Source: Sipunculus nudus
Lineage: Eukaryota; Annelida; Sipuncula; Golfingiida; Sipunculidae
DNA length: 64,000 nucleotides
Direction: 5' to 3'
Assembly: GCA_026874595.1 (NCBI GenBank)
Contig: CM049316.1
Coordinates: 14,201,839 to 14,265,838, forward strand
The first letter of the stretch is position 1. Each line of letters opens with the position of its first letter. The notes under the pieces were generated by a model. That model saw nothing but the letters and a program-made list of their open reading frames with translations. It did no database searches and was not told the DNA's origin. Below are positions 47,301 to 60,234 of the stretch, piece after piece. A program made the translations under genes and the position numbers.

Positions 47301-48011
47301 TGACTTTTTATCCGTTTTTAAATTTTGCCCCAGGTTTTTTAACCCTTTCGCTTTCATGTCATAATGAATTTTTAATTTCAGATCAAGAGATATTCACTGA
47401 TTATGAATTTAGTTGAATTATTCTCAAAACGGCTGGTTCAATTAATTTTACCTTTTAACGACACCATTATTATGACGAATCAAGGTATTTGCATAATGTT
47501 AACATTTATTTCGAAAAAAAAATCCCAGGAACTGCGATATTGCAGCTCGTGCTGACATTTCTGATATTTTCCATTTTTTCCGTCTAAATTTTTTTGTCAA
47601 AGCTAACCATTACTTGGAACTAGGGGAATATTTACAAACCCAGTTGATGGTTGTCTTTAAATTTCAGCAGTTAGGTGATGCCATACATTTCGAGTTATGC
47701 ATGCGGTTTGGACTATTCGAGACATGTGATTTTTCACCGTATGTAGTATATAAAAAATACCCACAGAGTTTCTGCTGCTCTGATTCACTATTTTTTATAA
47801 AAAAAATGTGAAGGTGTAAGATGGTAATTTTTTTTCAGAATTTTAAATGTTTTTTATATTTTCAGATTGTTTAAATACTTATTTTCTGAAAAATTGAAAA
47901 ATTATTGACCAATGTCATAGCTTTCTGCGTGACAAAATAAAAAAAAATACGCCTCCCACTAACCGTGATTTTTCGGTGAGATTTGGAGATATGAGGGTGC
48001 TACCCGTCCAT
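44350..48011. other. AT-rich noncoding stretch
   Basis: Contains poly-C (about 44671-44684), poly-G (about 44712-44720) and poly-G (about 46721-46731). Frames at 45955-46296 (+, 113 codons) and 45026-45304 (+) show no domain, signal peptide or splice support. No gene is supported. Confidence 0.4.
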
Positions 48012-51000
48012 TTTTAGCTTAGTTGACTGTAAGTCATCTGAGCTATAGCGATCACTCTTTGTCCGTCGTCCGTCCGGCCGTCCGGCCATCCGGCCGTCTG
48101 TCCGTTAACAAGGCACAAATTGTAACCACTGGACCTGGAATCTTCTTATACTTTACATCCAGAGTGGTCCATGAAAAATCTCCTGGGAAACCTGGAATTA
48201 GGTCTCTGTTACCCATATCCTTTGAGCTATAGGGCCATAAAGTACCCCCCAGAATAGTCTAAAATTTCATACAAAAACTTCAATATCTCATTAACTACAT
48301 CACTGATGGTCATGATTTTTGGCATACACATTGATCATGAGATGTTCCATCAGTTCCTGCAGACTAGTGGCGCCACCTTATTTTTTTTATTTTTTACGAA
48401 TTTTTTTCTCTATTTTTGAGACCTTAAAAATGTGGACATCTGTTAACAGGGCACAAATCGTTAAGCCTGGACCTTGAATCTTCATTCTTGACATTCTAAG
48501 AGACTTATGAAAAGTCTCCATGGAAACCAGAAATTAGGTCTCTGTTACCCATATCCTTCGAGCTATGTGGCCCCAAAGTACCCCCCAGAATAGTGAAAAA
48601 TTTCATACAAAAACTTCAATATCTGATTAACTATATTCACTGATGGTCATGATTTTTGGCATACATATTGATCATGAGATGTTCCATCAGTTCCTGCAGA
48701 CTGGTGGCGCCACCTGTATTTTTTTTTTACCAATTTTTATCTCTATTTTTGAAACCTTTAAAAATGTGAACACCTATTAACAGGGCACAAATCTGAAAGA
48801 CTGTACCGAGAATCTTCTTTCTTGACATTCTGAGAGATTTATGAAAAGTCTCCATGGAAACCAGAAATTAGGTCTCTGTTACCCATATCCTTCAAGCTAT
48901 AAGGCCCCAAAGTACCCCCAGAATAGTAAAAAATTTCATACAAAAACTTCAATATCTTATTAACTACATCACTGATGATCATGATTTTTGGCATACATAT
49001 TCATCATGAGATGTTTCATCAGTTTCTGCAGACTGGTGGCGCCACCTGTATTTTTTATTTTTTTTACTTATTGTTTTCTCTATTTTTGAGACCTTTAAAA
49101 ATGTTAACATCTGTTAACAGGGCACAAATTGTCAAGACTGGACCTAGAATCTTCATTCTTGACATTCTGAGAGACCTATGAAAAGTCTCCATGGAAACCA
49201 GAAATTAGGTCTCTTTTACCCATATCCTTTGAGCTATGGGGCCCCAAAGTACCCCCCAGAATAGTAAAAAATTTCTTTAAAAAAACTTCAATATCTCATT
49301 AACTACATCATTGATGGTCATGATTTTTGGCATACATATTGATCATGAGATGTTTCATCAGTTTCTGCAAACTGGTGGCGCCACCTGTATTTTTTTATTT
49401 TTTACTTATTGTTTTCTCTATTTTTGAGACCTTTAAAATTAACAGCGGCACAAATCGTAAAGACTGGACCTAGAATCTTCATTCTTCACATTCTGAGAGA
49501 ACAATGGAAAGTCTCCATGAAAACCTGAAATTAGGTCTCTGTTAGCCATATCCTTTGAGCTATGGCACTCCAAAGTACAGCTCAGAATAATGGAAAATTT
49601 GATACAAAAGCTGAAGTATCTGAACAACTAATGCAGAGATCACCATAATTGTTTGCATGGATATTGATCATGGAGTGTTTCATGAGTTTCCGCAGCCTGG
49701 GTAGGCCACCTCTATTTTTTTTATTTTTTACAAATTTTTTTCTCTATTTTTGAGACCTTTAAAAATGTGAACATCTGTTAACAGGGCACAAATCGTAAAG
49801 ACTGGACCTACAATCTTCATTATTGACATTCTGAGAGGCCTATGAAAAGTCTCCATGGAAACAAGAAGATAGGTCTCTGTTACCCATATCCTTTGAGCTA
49901 TGGGGCCCATAAGTAACCCCCAGAATAGTCAAAAATTGCATAAAAAAACTTAAATATCTCATTAACTACATCACTGATGGTCATGAATTTTGGCATACAT
50001 ATTGATCATGAGATGTTTCATCAGTTTCTGCAGACTGGTGGCGCCACCTTTATTTTTCAAATTTTTACAATTTTTTTCTCTATTTTTGAGACCTTTAAAA
50101 ATGTTAACATCTGTTAACAGGGCACAAATTGTCAAGACTGGACCTAGAATCTTCATTCTTGACATTCTAAGAATTTTATGAAAAGTCTCCATGGAAACCA
50201 GAAATTAGGTCTCTGTTACCCATACCCTTTGAGCTATGGCACTCCAAAGTACAGCTCAGTATTATGGAAAATTTGATACAAAAGCTGAAGTATCTGATCA
50301 ACTAATGCAGAGATCACCATAACTGTGTGTATGGATATTGATCATGGAGAGTTTCATCAGTTTCTGCAGCCTGGTGGCACCACATATTTTTCCGGGCTTT
50401 TTTTTCGAAATTTTTTCTCTATTTTTGAGACCTTTAAAGATATGAACATCTGTAAACATGGCAAAAATCGTAACAACTGGACCTAGAATCTTCATTCTTT
50501 ACACACAGGGAGACCCATGAAAAATCTCCATGGAAACCAGAAATTAGGTCTCTGTTACCCATATCCATTAAGCTGTATGGCTCCAAAATACCCCCAAGAA
50601 TAATGAAAAATTTGATACAAAAACTCCAGTATCTCAATAACTACAATACTGGTCACATATTTTTCCGGGCTTTTTTTCGAATTTTTTTCTCTATTTTTGA
50701 GACCTTTAAAGATATGAACATCTGTAAACATGGCAAAAATCGTAACAACTGGACCTAGGATCTTCATTCTTTACACACAGGGAGACCCATGAAAAATCTC
50801 CATGGAAACCCGAAATTAGGTCTCTGTTACCCATATCCATTAAGCTGTATGGCTCCAAAATACCCCCAAGAATAATGGAAAATTTGATACAAAAGCTGAA
50901 GTATCTAAACAACTAATCCAGAGACCACCGTGCTTCTTTGCATTGATATTGACCATTAACTGTTTTATTAGTTTCTGCAGACTGGTGGAGCCACCTGTAT

Positions 51001-51184
51001 TTTTTTTAAAGTTTACGCATTTTTTCTCTTGTTTTGAGATATATTAATACAGACACAATCTCAGCCTGTTGGTTAATCTGTTTGATGCTTCAGTTGAATG
51101 GTTATATACTACCATTCAGATGATAAAATTTCCTTTTGCAAATCTCTTCCAAGTCAGCTGAGCGTCATGACCCATGGGTCACTT
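48012..51184 (+). mobile_element. Helentron-like non-autonomous element 1 with 336-bp internal tandem repeats
   Basis: The left end (TTTTAGCTTAG, then CATCTGAGCTATAGCGATCAC and GTCC repeats) and the right end (AGTCAGCTGAGC, the 14-bp palindrome TGACCCATGGGTCA at 51168-51181, then CTT) match element 2 at 55492-57210. Between them are nine tandem units of about 336 bp: GGTCTCTGTTACCC-type words start at 48201, 48537, 48871, 49208, 49533, 49872, 50208, 50547 and 50819 (the last interval is shortened to 272). Most units carry the palindrome GGTGGCGCCACC or a decayed form. No transposase or replicase frame is present. The Helentron/HINE class is inferred from subterminal inverted repeats, the 3' palindrome and the internal tandem repeats. 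Confidence 0.75.
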
Positions 51185-53104
51185 GTTTTTAATCCGGCCG
51201 AAAAAAAAAATCTGCTGCAAATTCATTGATAGTATCAAGGATTTTTGTCGATCTTCATCCGGATGGAAATATCGGTAGATGTGAAGACGGTACCAAGTAA
51301 ATGGCTGAGCTGTTAGTAAGGTTTTTTAGCATCCGATAAAGGCAAACAGGTATTCCATCTAACACGTGCCTTACTAAAAGAGATAACCTTATTACATTGG
51401 TTGTTTTACGGTTAACATAAAGTAAACATGGCGGCAGTTAGATCCACCAGTCATCGGCTAACAGAACTGAGGGTGTTTCCTTGATACGTCAGTTAATCGG
51501 GATCTTTCATGGAAGCGTAGGTCATTCAATCATCGCAGTTCTTTACTTAAAACGTGACTTATATGCAAATATCAGTAATAAGGCGTATATAAGTAAGTGA
51601 TAAATATAATTACAGTGTCTGACAGATATTGATATTGTTGAACAACAACTGAAATAAATCAGCACGTTTGGTCAATATAAATATTTCTGGAAAAGTGATT
51701 ATTTAAAAAAGAAGTATGACAACCATATTATGACATAATCTGAACTAGAAGATTGATGGTGAAGAAAGGACGTATATCACCAGCAATACACCGCATGCGA
51801 TTAATGGATGTGATAAACATTAGTACGTGTCACCAGCGTAACTTCAGCATTACTCGGAGAAGATGAGTCACCTGTCGTCAGAAAGTCGTCAACCTGTTGT
51901 AGCCTGTCGTAGACTATTGTCGTAGCAGAGGTCCAGTTGCCTGTGTTTCGGCCATGAGGCGACAGCCTGGTCGCCTGTAGTAGCCTATAGAGTCGCCTAA
52001 GTGGGAGAGCCCCATTATATTAATCGTTGTCTCGTAAAATAATTTCCTTTCTTTCTTTCTTGTATTTGAATGATGACAGCCACAACCGGGTAAAACATTC
52101 GGCTTTTAATTTTTCCTTTCCATCATAAAAGCAATCTTTAATGCAATTTTATCCGCAGCGCATAAATTTTCAAAATGTATTAGCCGAGGTACAATAATAA
52201 CCACTAGGCCATGAAGAGATTATCATAAGACAAAAAGGCTATATAGTAAACTTTACCTATTGGGGGATTTTCAATTTAAAGCAAGAAATGTACATATGTC
52301 TTGGTGACTTCTGTTGTGTCTGTAGACGAAGAACGTACACTAACCAGATGTACATGCAATCGCCAAGCGATCACTATGTGGAGAAAGCCGTATAGCTACA
52401 GGTAAGAAGGCAGTTGGTAAGAGGATAGGTCAGAGTACAATGGGCGGTCACTGACATGCATGGTTACAACGAACTCAAACAAACATGGCGGTCAGTCAAA
52501 CACCACACGGAAGGACGAATCAATTATACATGGATAGGCCATTTATCACACTGTGTATTCCTGACGTTGTATCAATTTTCCTGGAATAAGAATAGAGTTT
52601 CATGGAGACTCTAATGGTATGTCTTATTGGGGACAGGTCGCTGAATTTCATATAGCCCTGAATATTTGATTTGCTGAAAATTTAAATCTTTTGAGAAACA
52701 AATGGCATCCATTTCGTCTTCCATTAGTATATTGTTTATGTAAACAATTATGAAATTATGAAATTACCCTGTGTCACCATATCACAGTTGATTCATTATT
52801 AATTCTTTAAATGTAGGTGTAGAACTGCATAAAAGAAATGCACGGTGAGCGGTTCCTGTATGTTTACGCATTAAGCATTACGTGTTTGTTATCCGGGAAG
52901 GACTGGCATGTGTTCTGCCCTAGCTCATGAGGAATGAATCTATGTTTACACTATAATATATATAGTCTATATCAGTCAGTGGGAAGGGCCGTTGAAAATA
53001 CGCTGCTCAGTAAATGAGATTTAGAGTCACAGGAGAACGACTCAGGGCAGAGAAGAGGAGAGAAGAAAGTCACAGAAATGGAGGAGACCAGCAGATGACA
53101 GGAG

Positions 53105-53106
<2 letters not shown>

Positions 53107-53176
<70 letters not shown>

Positions 53177-53250
53177 GGAGAGACAGAGAGAAAGAAAGAG
53201 AGAGAAAAAAAGAAAGTAAGAAAGAGAAAGAAAGAAAGAGAGAGACAGTC
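53107..53250. repeat. (GA)n microsatellite grading into GAAA-rich DNA
   Basis: Pure GA for about 68 bases, then GA/AAAG mixtures. Frames across it encode Arg-Glu or Ser-Leu runs only. Confidence 0.95.
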
Positions 53251-54204
53251 CGTGTGTCCACCTGGCTGCCGATCTTGGTAACTAGGACAGGTCATGGAAC
53301 TCAAGTCAGTGCAGCACTGTCATAACGATGTTATCTACGTGTTCTTACGTAGACAACAACAAAACTAAAAATTATATATTTGTACAACCAACTATAGTTC
53401 GATCTAATGTGTACGGTTATCTATTTACTTTTCATTAAAAGTATCTGAAAACGTTTACACATTTAAACATGTATATTAAAGCAAGCTTATGAGAGAGTAT
53501 ATTGTCAAGGATTTAGCTCACCAATTCAATTCACTTTGATTTCATACCGCCCACTCTTATTATTATACCCTTTAATGTTGGCCTCTCCAACCAGGATGCC
53601 CACTTGCCTGAATAACCGTAATAGAATCTGTAAGATACCTTGATGGATGTATAAGAATAAAAGACCTTAAATGGTGGGTTGGTTTTCGTTACAGCCGATT
53701 GATCATCTTTCTTTCCAGTCAGGTACCTAAGCAACTCGTCAAAATCAGGTTCGAACTAATTGAAATACTACATGGGATATTAAATAGTGCTCAGACTGAT
53801 TCCTAGAACCAACTACTTCTTGGTGACCCAATTAACGACCAACCTGTTAATTTTCAATCAATTTAAACTGTTTTCCCACATTCGACTGATATACATGTAC
53901 ACATCTCCTTGAAGCCACGTGAGTGTACACCTGTACACGCGGATCTGGTATAAGAAAGGCATAAGAATCACTTTGTCCATTTTGGGGTGCAGAGTGCGGT
54001 CCGGTGTACGGCTGCGGATACGTTCTTGCCCATCGAACCATGTAGCCGCTGCCGTGATACGGAAACGTGCCAGTGCATCGAAATGTGCTTTTTATGAAGA
54101 AATAAAAGACCCCGAAAAAAATTGACAAACACACACACGGATACACACACAGTGGCAATAAATTGTATTTAAGGGTGGGGGGATGACTTTTTTCAAACAC
54201 AGAC

Positions 54205-54262
54205 ACATTATTTACGCCCCTTTTATTGTCTGTGTGACACATTTCAAATATATTATAATAAA
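54205..54262 (+). repeat. dispersed repeat family D, copy 2
   Basis: Matches 42785-42862 over TATTGTCTGTGTGACACATTT and the following ATATTATAATAAAGTA-type word. Confidence 0.4.
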
Positions 54263-55395
54263 GTATAAGGTTTCAACAAATAAGGTTTTATTTCTCCAGT
54301 ATAAGTCAATTATAAATCAGGTTTTGCTATAAAATATTTAATATTAAACTGAGAAAAGTCTATAATTAAAATATTAATATATTTCATTTTCCATATGTAA
54401 ATAATATATTCTGAATATCAGGGGATGATTATAATGACCATACCCCCTTACTGAAAATCCCCCCTATATTAACGCCCCTTTACATACAAAATGTGTCCGT
54501 ATCAGCATGCATATAACCCCCCCCCCCCCCCACAGACGCATCGCACTTGTACAACTAGACCCGGAGGTTAATGAAGAAAACACTCATGATGTTAACTAGT
54601 GGTAGGTGCTTTGTGACGGGCTCTCGTATACATACTGTGTTGCTCATAAAGCTTACCTTTTTACCTTTTTCCTTAGTGGAAAAAAAAAATGTTCTCCTTT
54701 GTAACAGACGAGATCACAGTTATATAAGTTAGGTTACACGATCAAATTTCTCTTTTCTTAATCGATAGGATTTGACAAGAAAAAATGGTTGCCATGGCAA
54801 CAAAATAAAGTCTAGTTATATCAGCAAATTTTTAAGAACTGGGTTGCAATATACTCAATTCATCACACAAAAATCACCCAGCGAGGCGAATACAGCAATA
54901 AAAGTTCCATTACGAAAATCAGTTTCATTTGGTTCGTCAAGGGGTCAGTTCACATACTCTAACCGAAGACGACCATATACATTTGTCATTCCCATGTTTT
55001 CATCAGTGGGCATACTTTGATCTTCGCAGTATTAGTATTGAGTCTTTACGGCTGATTACAGCTGCACTTCACCACCCTCACCACACCCTGCCAATAAAGA
55101 GGCAGTCTCATGCTTAAGACACGTGCTGAGGATTTTTCTATTGAACTATCACTTAATGGAGACCATAATCTGCCCCCATACATTTGCAATGATGCTTCAT
55201 GAAGACAGATGTTACACTTCCTTTTAACCTTACTGGAGAAAAGACAACTGTGACCTTAGAAGTGTTTCCGGACAGCTAATGAGAATTCAGGACGTTTAAC
55301 ATATTTTTCGTGTGCTACAAACATTTCTTATTGTATATTTGTTACATATCTTCCTCTCTGCTTGTAGAATATACATTTGTTGTTGGAACAAATGC

Positions 55396-57262
55396 CCGGA
55401 TTTAAAGCCTGCTTGGAAGAACTAGACTGGTCCCATGCCTTCTTTCTTTCCTTTCGTATCCCCGTCGTTGAGCCGCCCTCCAATATTGGTTTTTTAGCTC
55501 AGCTGACTGAAAGTCATCTGAGCTATAGCGATCACTCTTTGTCCGTCGTCCGTCTGTCCGTCTGTCCGTCCGTTAACCAGGCACAAATCGTAACCGCTGA
55601 ACCTAGAACCTTGTAACTTGGGATTCTGAGAGGTCCATGAAAAATCTCCTTGGAAACCAGAAATTAGGTCTCTGTTACCCATATCCTTCGAGCTATGGGG
55701 ACCTGAAATTCGGCATGCGTATACATTCTATATAGCTTTCTTGATTTTATGACAGGTGGCGCCACCTACATTCTCATTTACGCTGATGACATCCAAGCTC
55801 ATATTTCTGGAAACCGTTTGACCGATCGGGCCAAAATTTTGCATGTATATTGATCTAACATAGCTCTTTATCATACGCTAAACTGGTGGCGCCACCTGCA
55901 ACCATTTTTGCACAGTGTCTGTCTGTTTGTCTGCTGTGCAATAATGTCACTCATATCTCGGCAGTGGTTTGACATATCTGCCTAAAATTTTGCAGTTTTA
56001 TACATCCTGGATAGCTTTCTTGATTTTATGACAGGTGGCACCACCTACATTCACGTTCACGCTGATGACATCTAAGCTCATATCTCGGGAACTGTTTGAC
56101 CGATCGGGCCAAAATTGTGCATGTGTATAGATCTAACATAGCTCTTTATCATACACAAAACTGGTGGCACCACCTGCAACCATTTTTGCACAGCGTCTGT
56201 CTGTTTGTCTGCCGTGCAATAAAGTCACTCTTATCTTGGCAGTGGTTTGACATATCTGCCTAAAATTCTGCAGTTTTATACATCCTGGATAGCTTTCTTG
56301 ATTTTATGACAGGTGGCGCCACCTTTATTCTAGTTTATGCTGCACACATCCAAGCTCATATCTCGGGAACCGTTTGAACGATTGGGCCAAAATTTTGCAT
56401 GTGTATAGATCTCACATAGGTCTTTATCATACACAAAACTGGAGGGGCCACCTGCAACCATTTTTGCACATTTTGCACAGCGTCTGTCTGTTGGTCTGCC
56501 GTGGCCTTAAATCACTCATTTCTCTGTAGTGGTTTGACATAAATAACTGCCTAAAACTTTGCAGGTTTATACATCCTGGATAGCTTTCTTGATTTTATGA
56601 CAGGTGGCGCCACCTACATTCTAGTTAACGCTGCACACATCCAAGCTAATATCTCAGGAACCATTTGACCGACTGGGCCAAAATTGTGCTTGTGTTTAGA
56701 TCTCACATAGGTCTTTATCATACACAAAACTGCAACCATTTTTGCACAGCGTCTGTCTGTTTGTCTGCCGTGGGCTAAAATCACTCATATCCATGTAGTG
56801 GTTTGACTTTTCTGCCTAAAATTTTGCATATGTATACAACTTGGCCAGCTTTCTGGATTTGTGGTAGGTTGCACAACCTACATACACATTTAGGCTGCAG
56901 ACATCCATGCTAATATGCAACATACCTCACTCTGTTTCCCCTTGCCACTCAATCCATGCCTCACTTCACTCTGATTTTGGCAGATACACGTAGTCACTTG
57001 TCGGCTACCCGTATTCTAGTTTTTATTCTAGTATTTAAAGTTTACACATTTTTTCTCTATTTTCCAGATATATAAATACAGACTAAATCTTGGCCTGTTG
57101 GTTAATCTGTTTGATGCTTCAGTTGAATGGGTATCTACCATTCTGATGATAAAATTTCCTTTTGTGAATCTCTTCCCAGTCAGCTGAGCGTCATGACCCA
57201 TGGGTCACTTGTTCCTGATCGAATTCATTTTATTGCCAAGAAAAAAATATATATTTTCATCC
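55396..57262 (+). repeat. dispersed repeat family E, copy 1, split by element 2
   Basis: The left part (55396-55491, with CTAGACTGGTCCCATGCC, TCGTATCCCCGTCGTTGAGC and CAATATTGGTT) and the right part (57211-57262, GTTCCTGATCGAATTCATTTT) join to the same order of words seen unbroken at 57520-57625 and 60590-60705. The element at 55492-57210 therefore landed inside an older repeat. Confidence 0.75.
55492..57210 (+). mobile_element. Helentron-like non-autonomous element 2 with about 280-bp internal repeats
   Basis: The ends match element 1. GCTCAGCTGACT at 55497-55508 is exactly inverted at 57178-57189, and TGACCCATGGGTCA (57194-57207) lies three bases from the right end. Four to five internal units have GCTTTCTTGATTTTATGAC-type words at 55735, 56014, 56292, 56583 and a decayed one at 56848. 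Each unit holds two GGTGGCGCCACC-type palindromes about 140 bases apart, so the unit may itself be a dimer. The internal unit differs from that of element 1 although the termini are shared. No protein is encoded. Confidence 0.78.
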
Positions 57263-57269
57263 ATTGTTG

Positions 57270-57625
57270 AGGTCTGAAAGCCCTGAATATATAATTAAGA
57301 TATGTCCTTTGTCTTGAGGTGATAATTTTGTAAACTGATTCACAATTGAACGTGGCGTTGTTATTACATATCCGTGACAAATACAAGACCCGAGATGTCT
57401 TAGCACGGTCATTTACAAAAAGTATTATCATAATTTTAAATGTACATCATGATTCACATAATGTAAACGGCCATAGACTCCAAGACCTGACCCTCCGAAC
57501 ACCTGTAAGATCTAGATTGGTGTCACGCCCTCTTTTTTATACTTTCATATCCCCGTCGTTGAACCTCTCTCCCATTCATTGGTTGTTTTGCCAATCGAAT
57601 TAATTTATCGGCCGGACAAAAATAT
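57270..57625 (+). repeat. dispersed repeat family E, copy 2
   Basis: Runs from CCCTGAATATATAATTAAGA through TTGAGGTGATAATTTTGTAA and CATCATGATTCACA to ATCGGCCGGAC. It matches 60235-60705 and is uninterrupted at the position where element 2 sits in copy 1. Confidence 0.75.
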
Positions 57626-57659
57626 TGAAGTATTGCTGATAACATCATTTCTGACACAG

Positions 57660-57885
57660 AGCCAAGAATCAGACCAACCAGGGCGGGCGTCCTGGTGTAA
57701 TCAGACCTCCGAGACCGGGTGTCGCATGTTTAGAATTTAAGACAAGCGGCACAATGCGATACCACGCTCTTTATGTCTGCGTACAATTCTTGATTCTGTG
57801 CGCACCCTGGTGTTCGCACCCATAAATCTTGCTATACAAATTAGCGGTTACAAGAAAGGAGTTCTGGGACGACAGCAATGTGTAT
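57660..57885 (+). repeat. dispersed repeat family A, copy 3
   Basis: The fullest plus-strand copy: CCAAGAATCAGACCAACCAG, GTGTCGCATG, CACAATGCGAT, CACGCTCT, CACCCTGGTG, AATCTTGCTATACAAA and AGCGGTTA appear in the same order as in the other copies. It carries about 30 extra bases near 57689-57715 relative to copy 1. Confidence 0.65.
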
Positions 57886-57889
57886 TTGC

Positions 57890-60230
57890 TGCATGAGTGG
57901 GCCAAGACAAAGAAGAAACATCCTTGCTAAAAATGGTCGATCTTTTCGGGTTCGTCGTAACATATCTCGTATATAATCAGTTAAAAATAGACCAAAAATC
58001 TTAAATGTAGCCGATTTTTACAGTTGGATTTTTTAATCGAGCCTGCAGCAATATTACATCTAACGATCCTTCTGAAAATCGATAGGTGGGAGGCCGTCGT
58101 GAGACCGTAAATACTGAACTTTGGTACCCGTACCTGTATTACATACACGAGCATATTTTATGACACGGGATCTATTACATCATGCGTTGTGACGTTTTGA
58201 TGATGGAGCAGTTTTTAGTAACTCCTGAACATCTTTTGATTTACATCTAGCTAACGACATAAAATGAAATCTCCATCAGTGTCATGTTGTAGACTCATAG
58301 ATGAGATATACTTCATAAAACTTACATAAAGAAGGGTTGTATCTAATATTAATGTTCTTGTTTAGCTCTGTGCAAGTTTTTTTTTTTATTCCTGATATAT
58401 CTCTATCTTCATCTCTGTCTTATTTCAACTGTCTAAGCTTCATATAAAAGACCTTCATGTGTTTCTTTCTAGATCCTGCTTAACATAAAGAATGATATTT
58501 ACCACGACATGCTGAGAGCCGAGGAACAGTCTATTATATATCTTTGTTATTAAGGTATCCACCATGGGATTATTAAAGCCGGTGATCGCCTTTTCACCCA
58601 AATAAAGGAGGGTCCATTCATAAAAGGATATTTCGGTCACATTGATTATAGATAAGTTCAGTTTATGGTGAACATAAAATTTAATAGCGGAAGATCTTCC
58701 TTTGTGAGTGGTACGTACAGTCAATAAGTATAACTTTAAAAAGAAAACGAATCTCAACATCAATGTTATTATATGTACAAGAATTAAGATATGAATTATA
58801 GAACCCAAAAACCCGACTAAATCTGATGACAACGCACAATATCTTGGAATTATTCAAAATAATTGAAACCCATGGTAGTAAATACGAGGTATAAACCATT
58901 TTAGTATGTTGACTGACAGGGCTTTTTTCATAAGAAAAGTTTTTTTAATGACTCCAGTATTTTTATATAGAAAAAAATAATGATAAATGTGCTAGAAAGT
59001 TAAATTTTACACCCACAGACTTACACCGTTATGTTATTGCTTGTACTGTTCCTTCTTGAACCATTTATTAACATTTTTTCTTCTATTTTTTGTTATATGT
59101 AAAAATGTAAAGACCGTTCACGGTAAAGCGGCCTCTCGGTATACCAGGCATTGACGTCACTAATAGTTTTTCGTACATGGCAGTCGATAACACCATGCAG
59201 TGCATTACACGCAATCCCCCAAGGTGAAGCGAAAATCAAAACTTAAAATAACAACAACGTTGCGAACCCCTGATGATTCACGTTTGAAGTTTACTAAGAA
59301 ATTAATTCACATGTAGATGTTTGCGTCACGCATCTGTAAGTTTTGTTTAATAAAAATCCACAGGTACATTTCTGTCCTTGCGTTTGGATAGGTCCGTGGG
59401 ACAGGTTTTTCCTCAAGACCCCCATTGAAAAATCCTCTGTCATACCCCGGTCAATAATGAGTGCATCAAACCTTATCTGTCAATGTTCAGGACTAAAATG
59501 ATATATCAGGTTTACGAGTGATTTATTCGTATGAAGTCATTTTCTAGACTTTTTTTTAAAGTTTAAACAACAAAGTTGTTGAAAAATTTAGTAAAATAAC
59601 ACATACAACATACAACATGTCGGGGTTAATTAGATTGTTTATCCACAAATACACTGAGGGTAACCCCTTACTCTCGCTGTTTTAGACGTATAAGTAATTG
59701 TTGAGATAGTGAAAATTATATGAACCAATTAACGAAAAATAACATAGAAGGTTTAATCAATTATGGGTGAGCAATGTTATAACCTCCACTTGTTTGATGA
59801 GCTCTCATCTTATAAATCGTAATTTTCTGCTGACGTGAAGTGGTCTTTTCCAACATGGAAGAAGATTGTTTATATTTCGCTCACATAAACAATATGTCAT
59901 GCTCATGGCGAAAAACATATTAAAAGATATTCAAACAAATGTTGTAGTTGATGACTTGTAATAGTTTCTACCGTAAGAATTGTTCGCACACCGGTAATGA
60001 CACACAGAAATAAAGACGGGCAATTGATAAATTATCTTAAAAATGCAAGAAAATAACAACACGGAATGCCGTTATTAAAAATATTATCTTTAGCTTTCCT
60101 TAAAAACTGGTAACGGTGGCTGACAGTTTTCTATCACCGGGGATGCCGTTCCAGAGAGATGGTGTAACACACGAACATGCACCTACATCATGGCATCGTG
60201 AATGAACTAACTGACTTTTGTTAGTCACTG
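57890..60230. other. AT-rich noncoding stretch
   Basis: No gene is supported. The 125-codon minus frame at 58455-58832 is hydrophobic and AT-driven, with no recognised domain. A poly-T run lies near 58378-58387 and a TGACGTCA near 59153. Confidence 0.4.
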
Positions 60231-60234
60231 GTAC

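Larger units (their letters stand above)
51190..55395. other. noncoding stretch with GA array and poly-C
   Basis: Contains degenerate GTCGCCTGTAGTAGCCT-like words (51875-52000), (GA)n (53107-53175 and variants to 53250), a family D segment near 54205-54262 and poly-C (54517-54531). Frames at 53531-53734 (-) and 53847-54242 (-) are anonymous. No gene is supported. Confidence 0.4.

Noticed and set aside
48012..51184. Tandem 336-bp units considered as a CRISPR-like or tandem gene array
   Set aside because: Units are long, contiguous without spacers, and contain no conserved open frame. Shared termini with 55492-57210 show a mobile element.
58455..58832. 125-codon hydrophobic minus-strand frame, considered as a membrane protein or receptor fragment
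   Set aside because: No receptor motif, no splice context, AT-driven composition. A frame of this length is not surprising in 64 kb.
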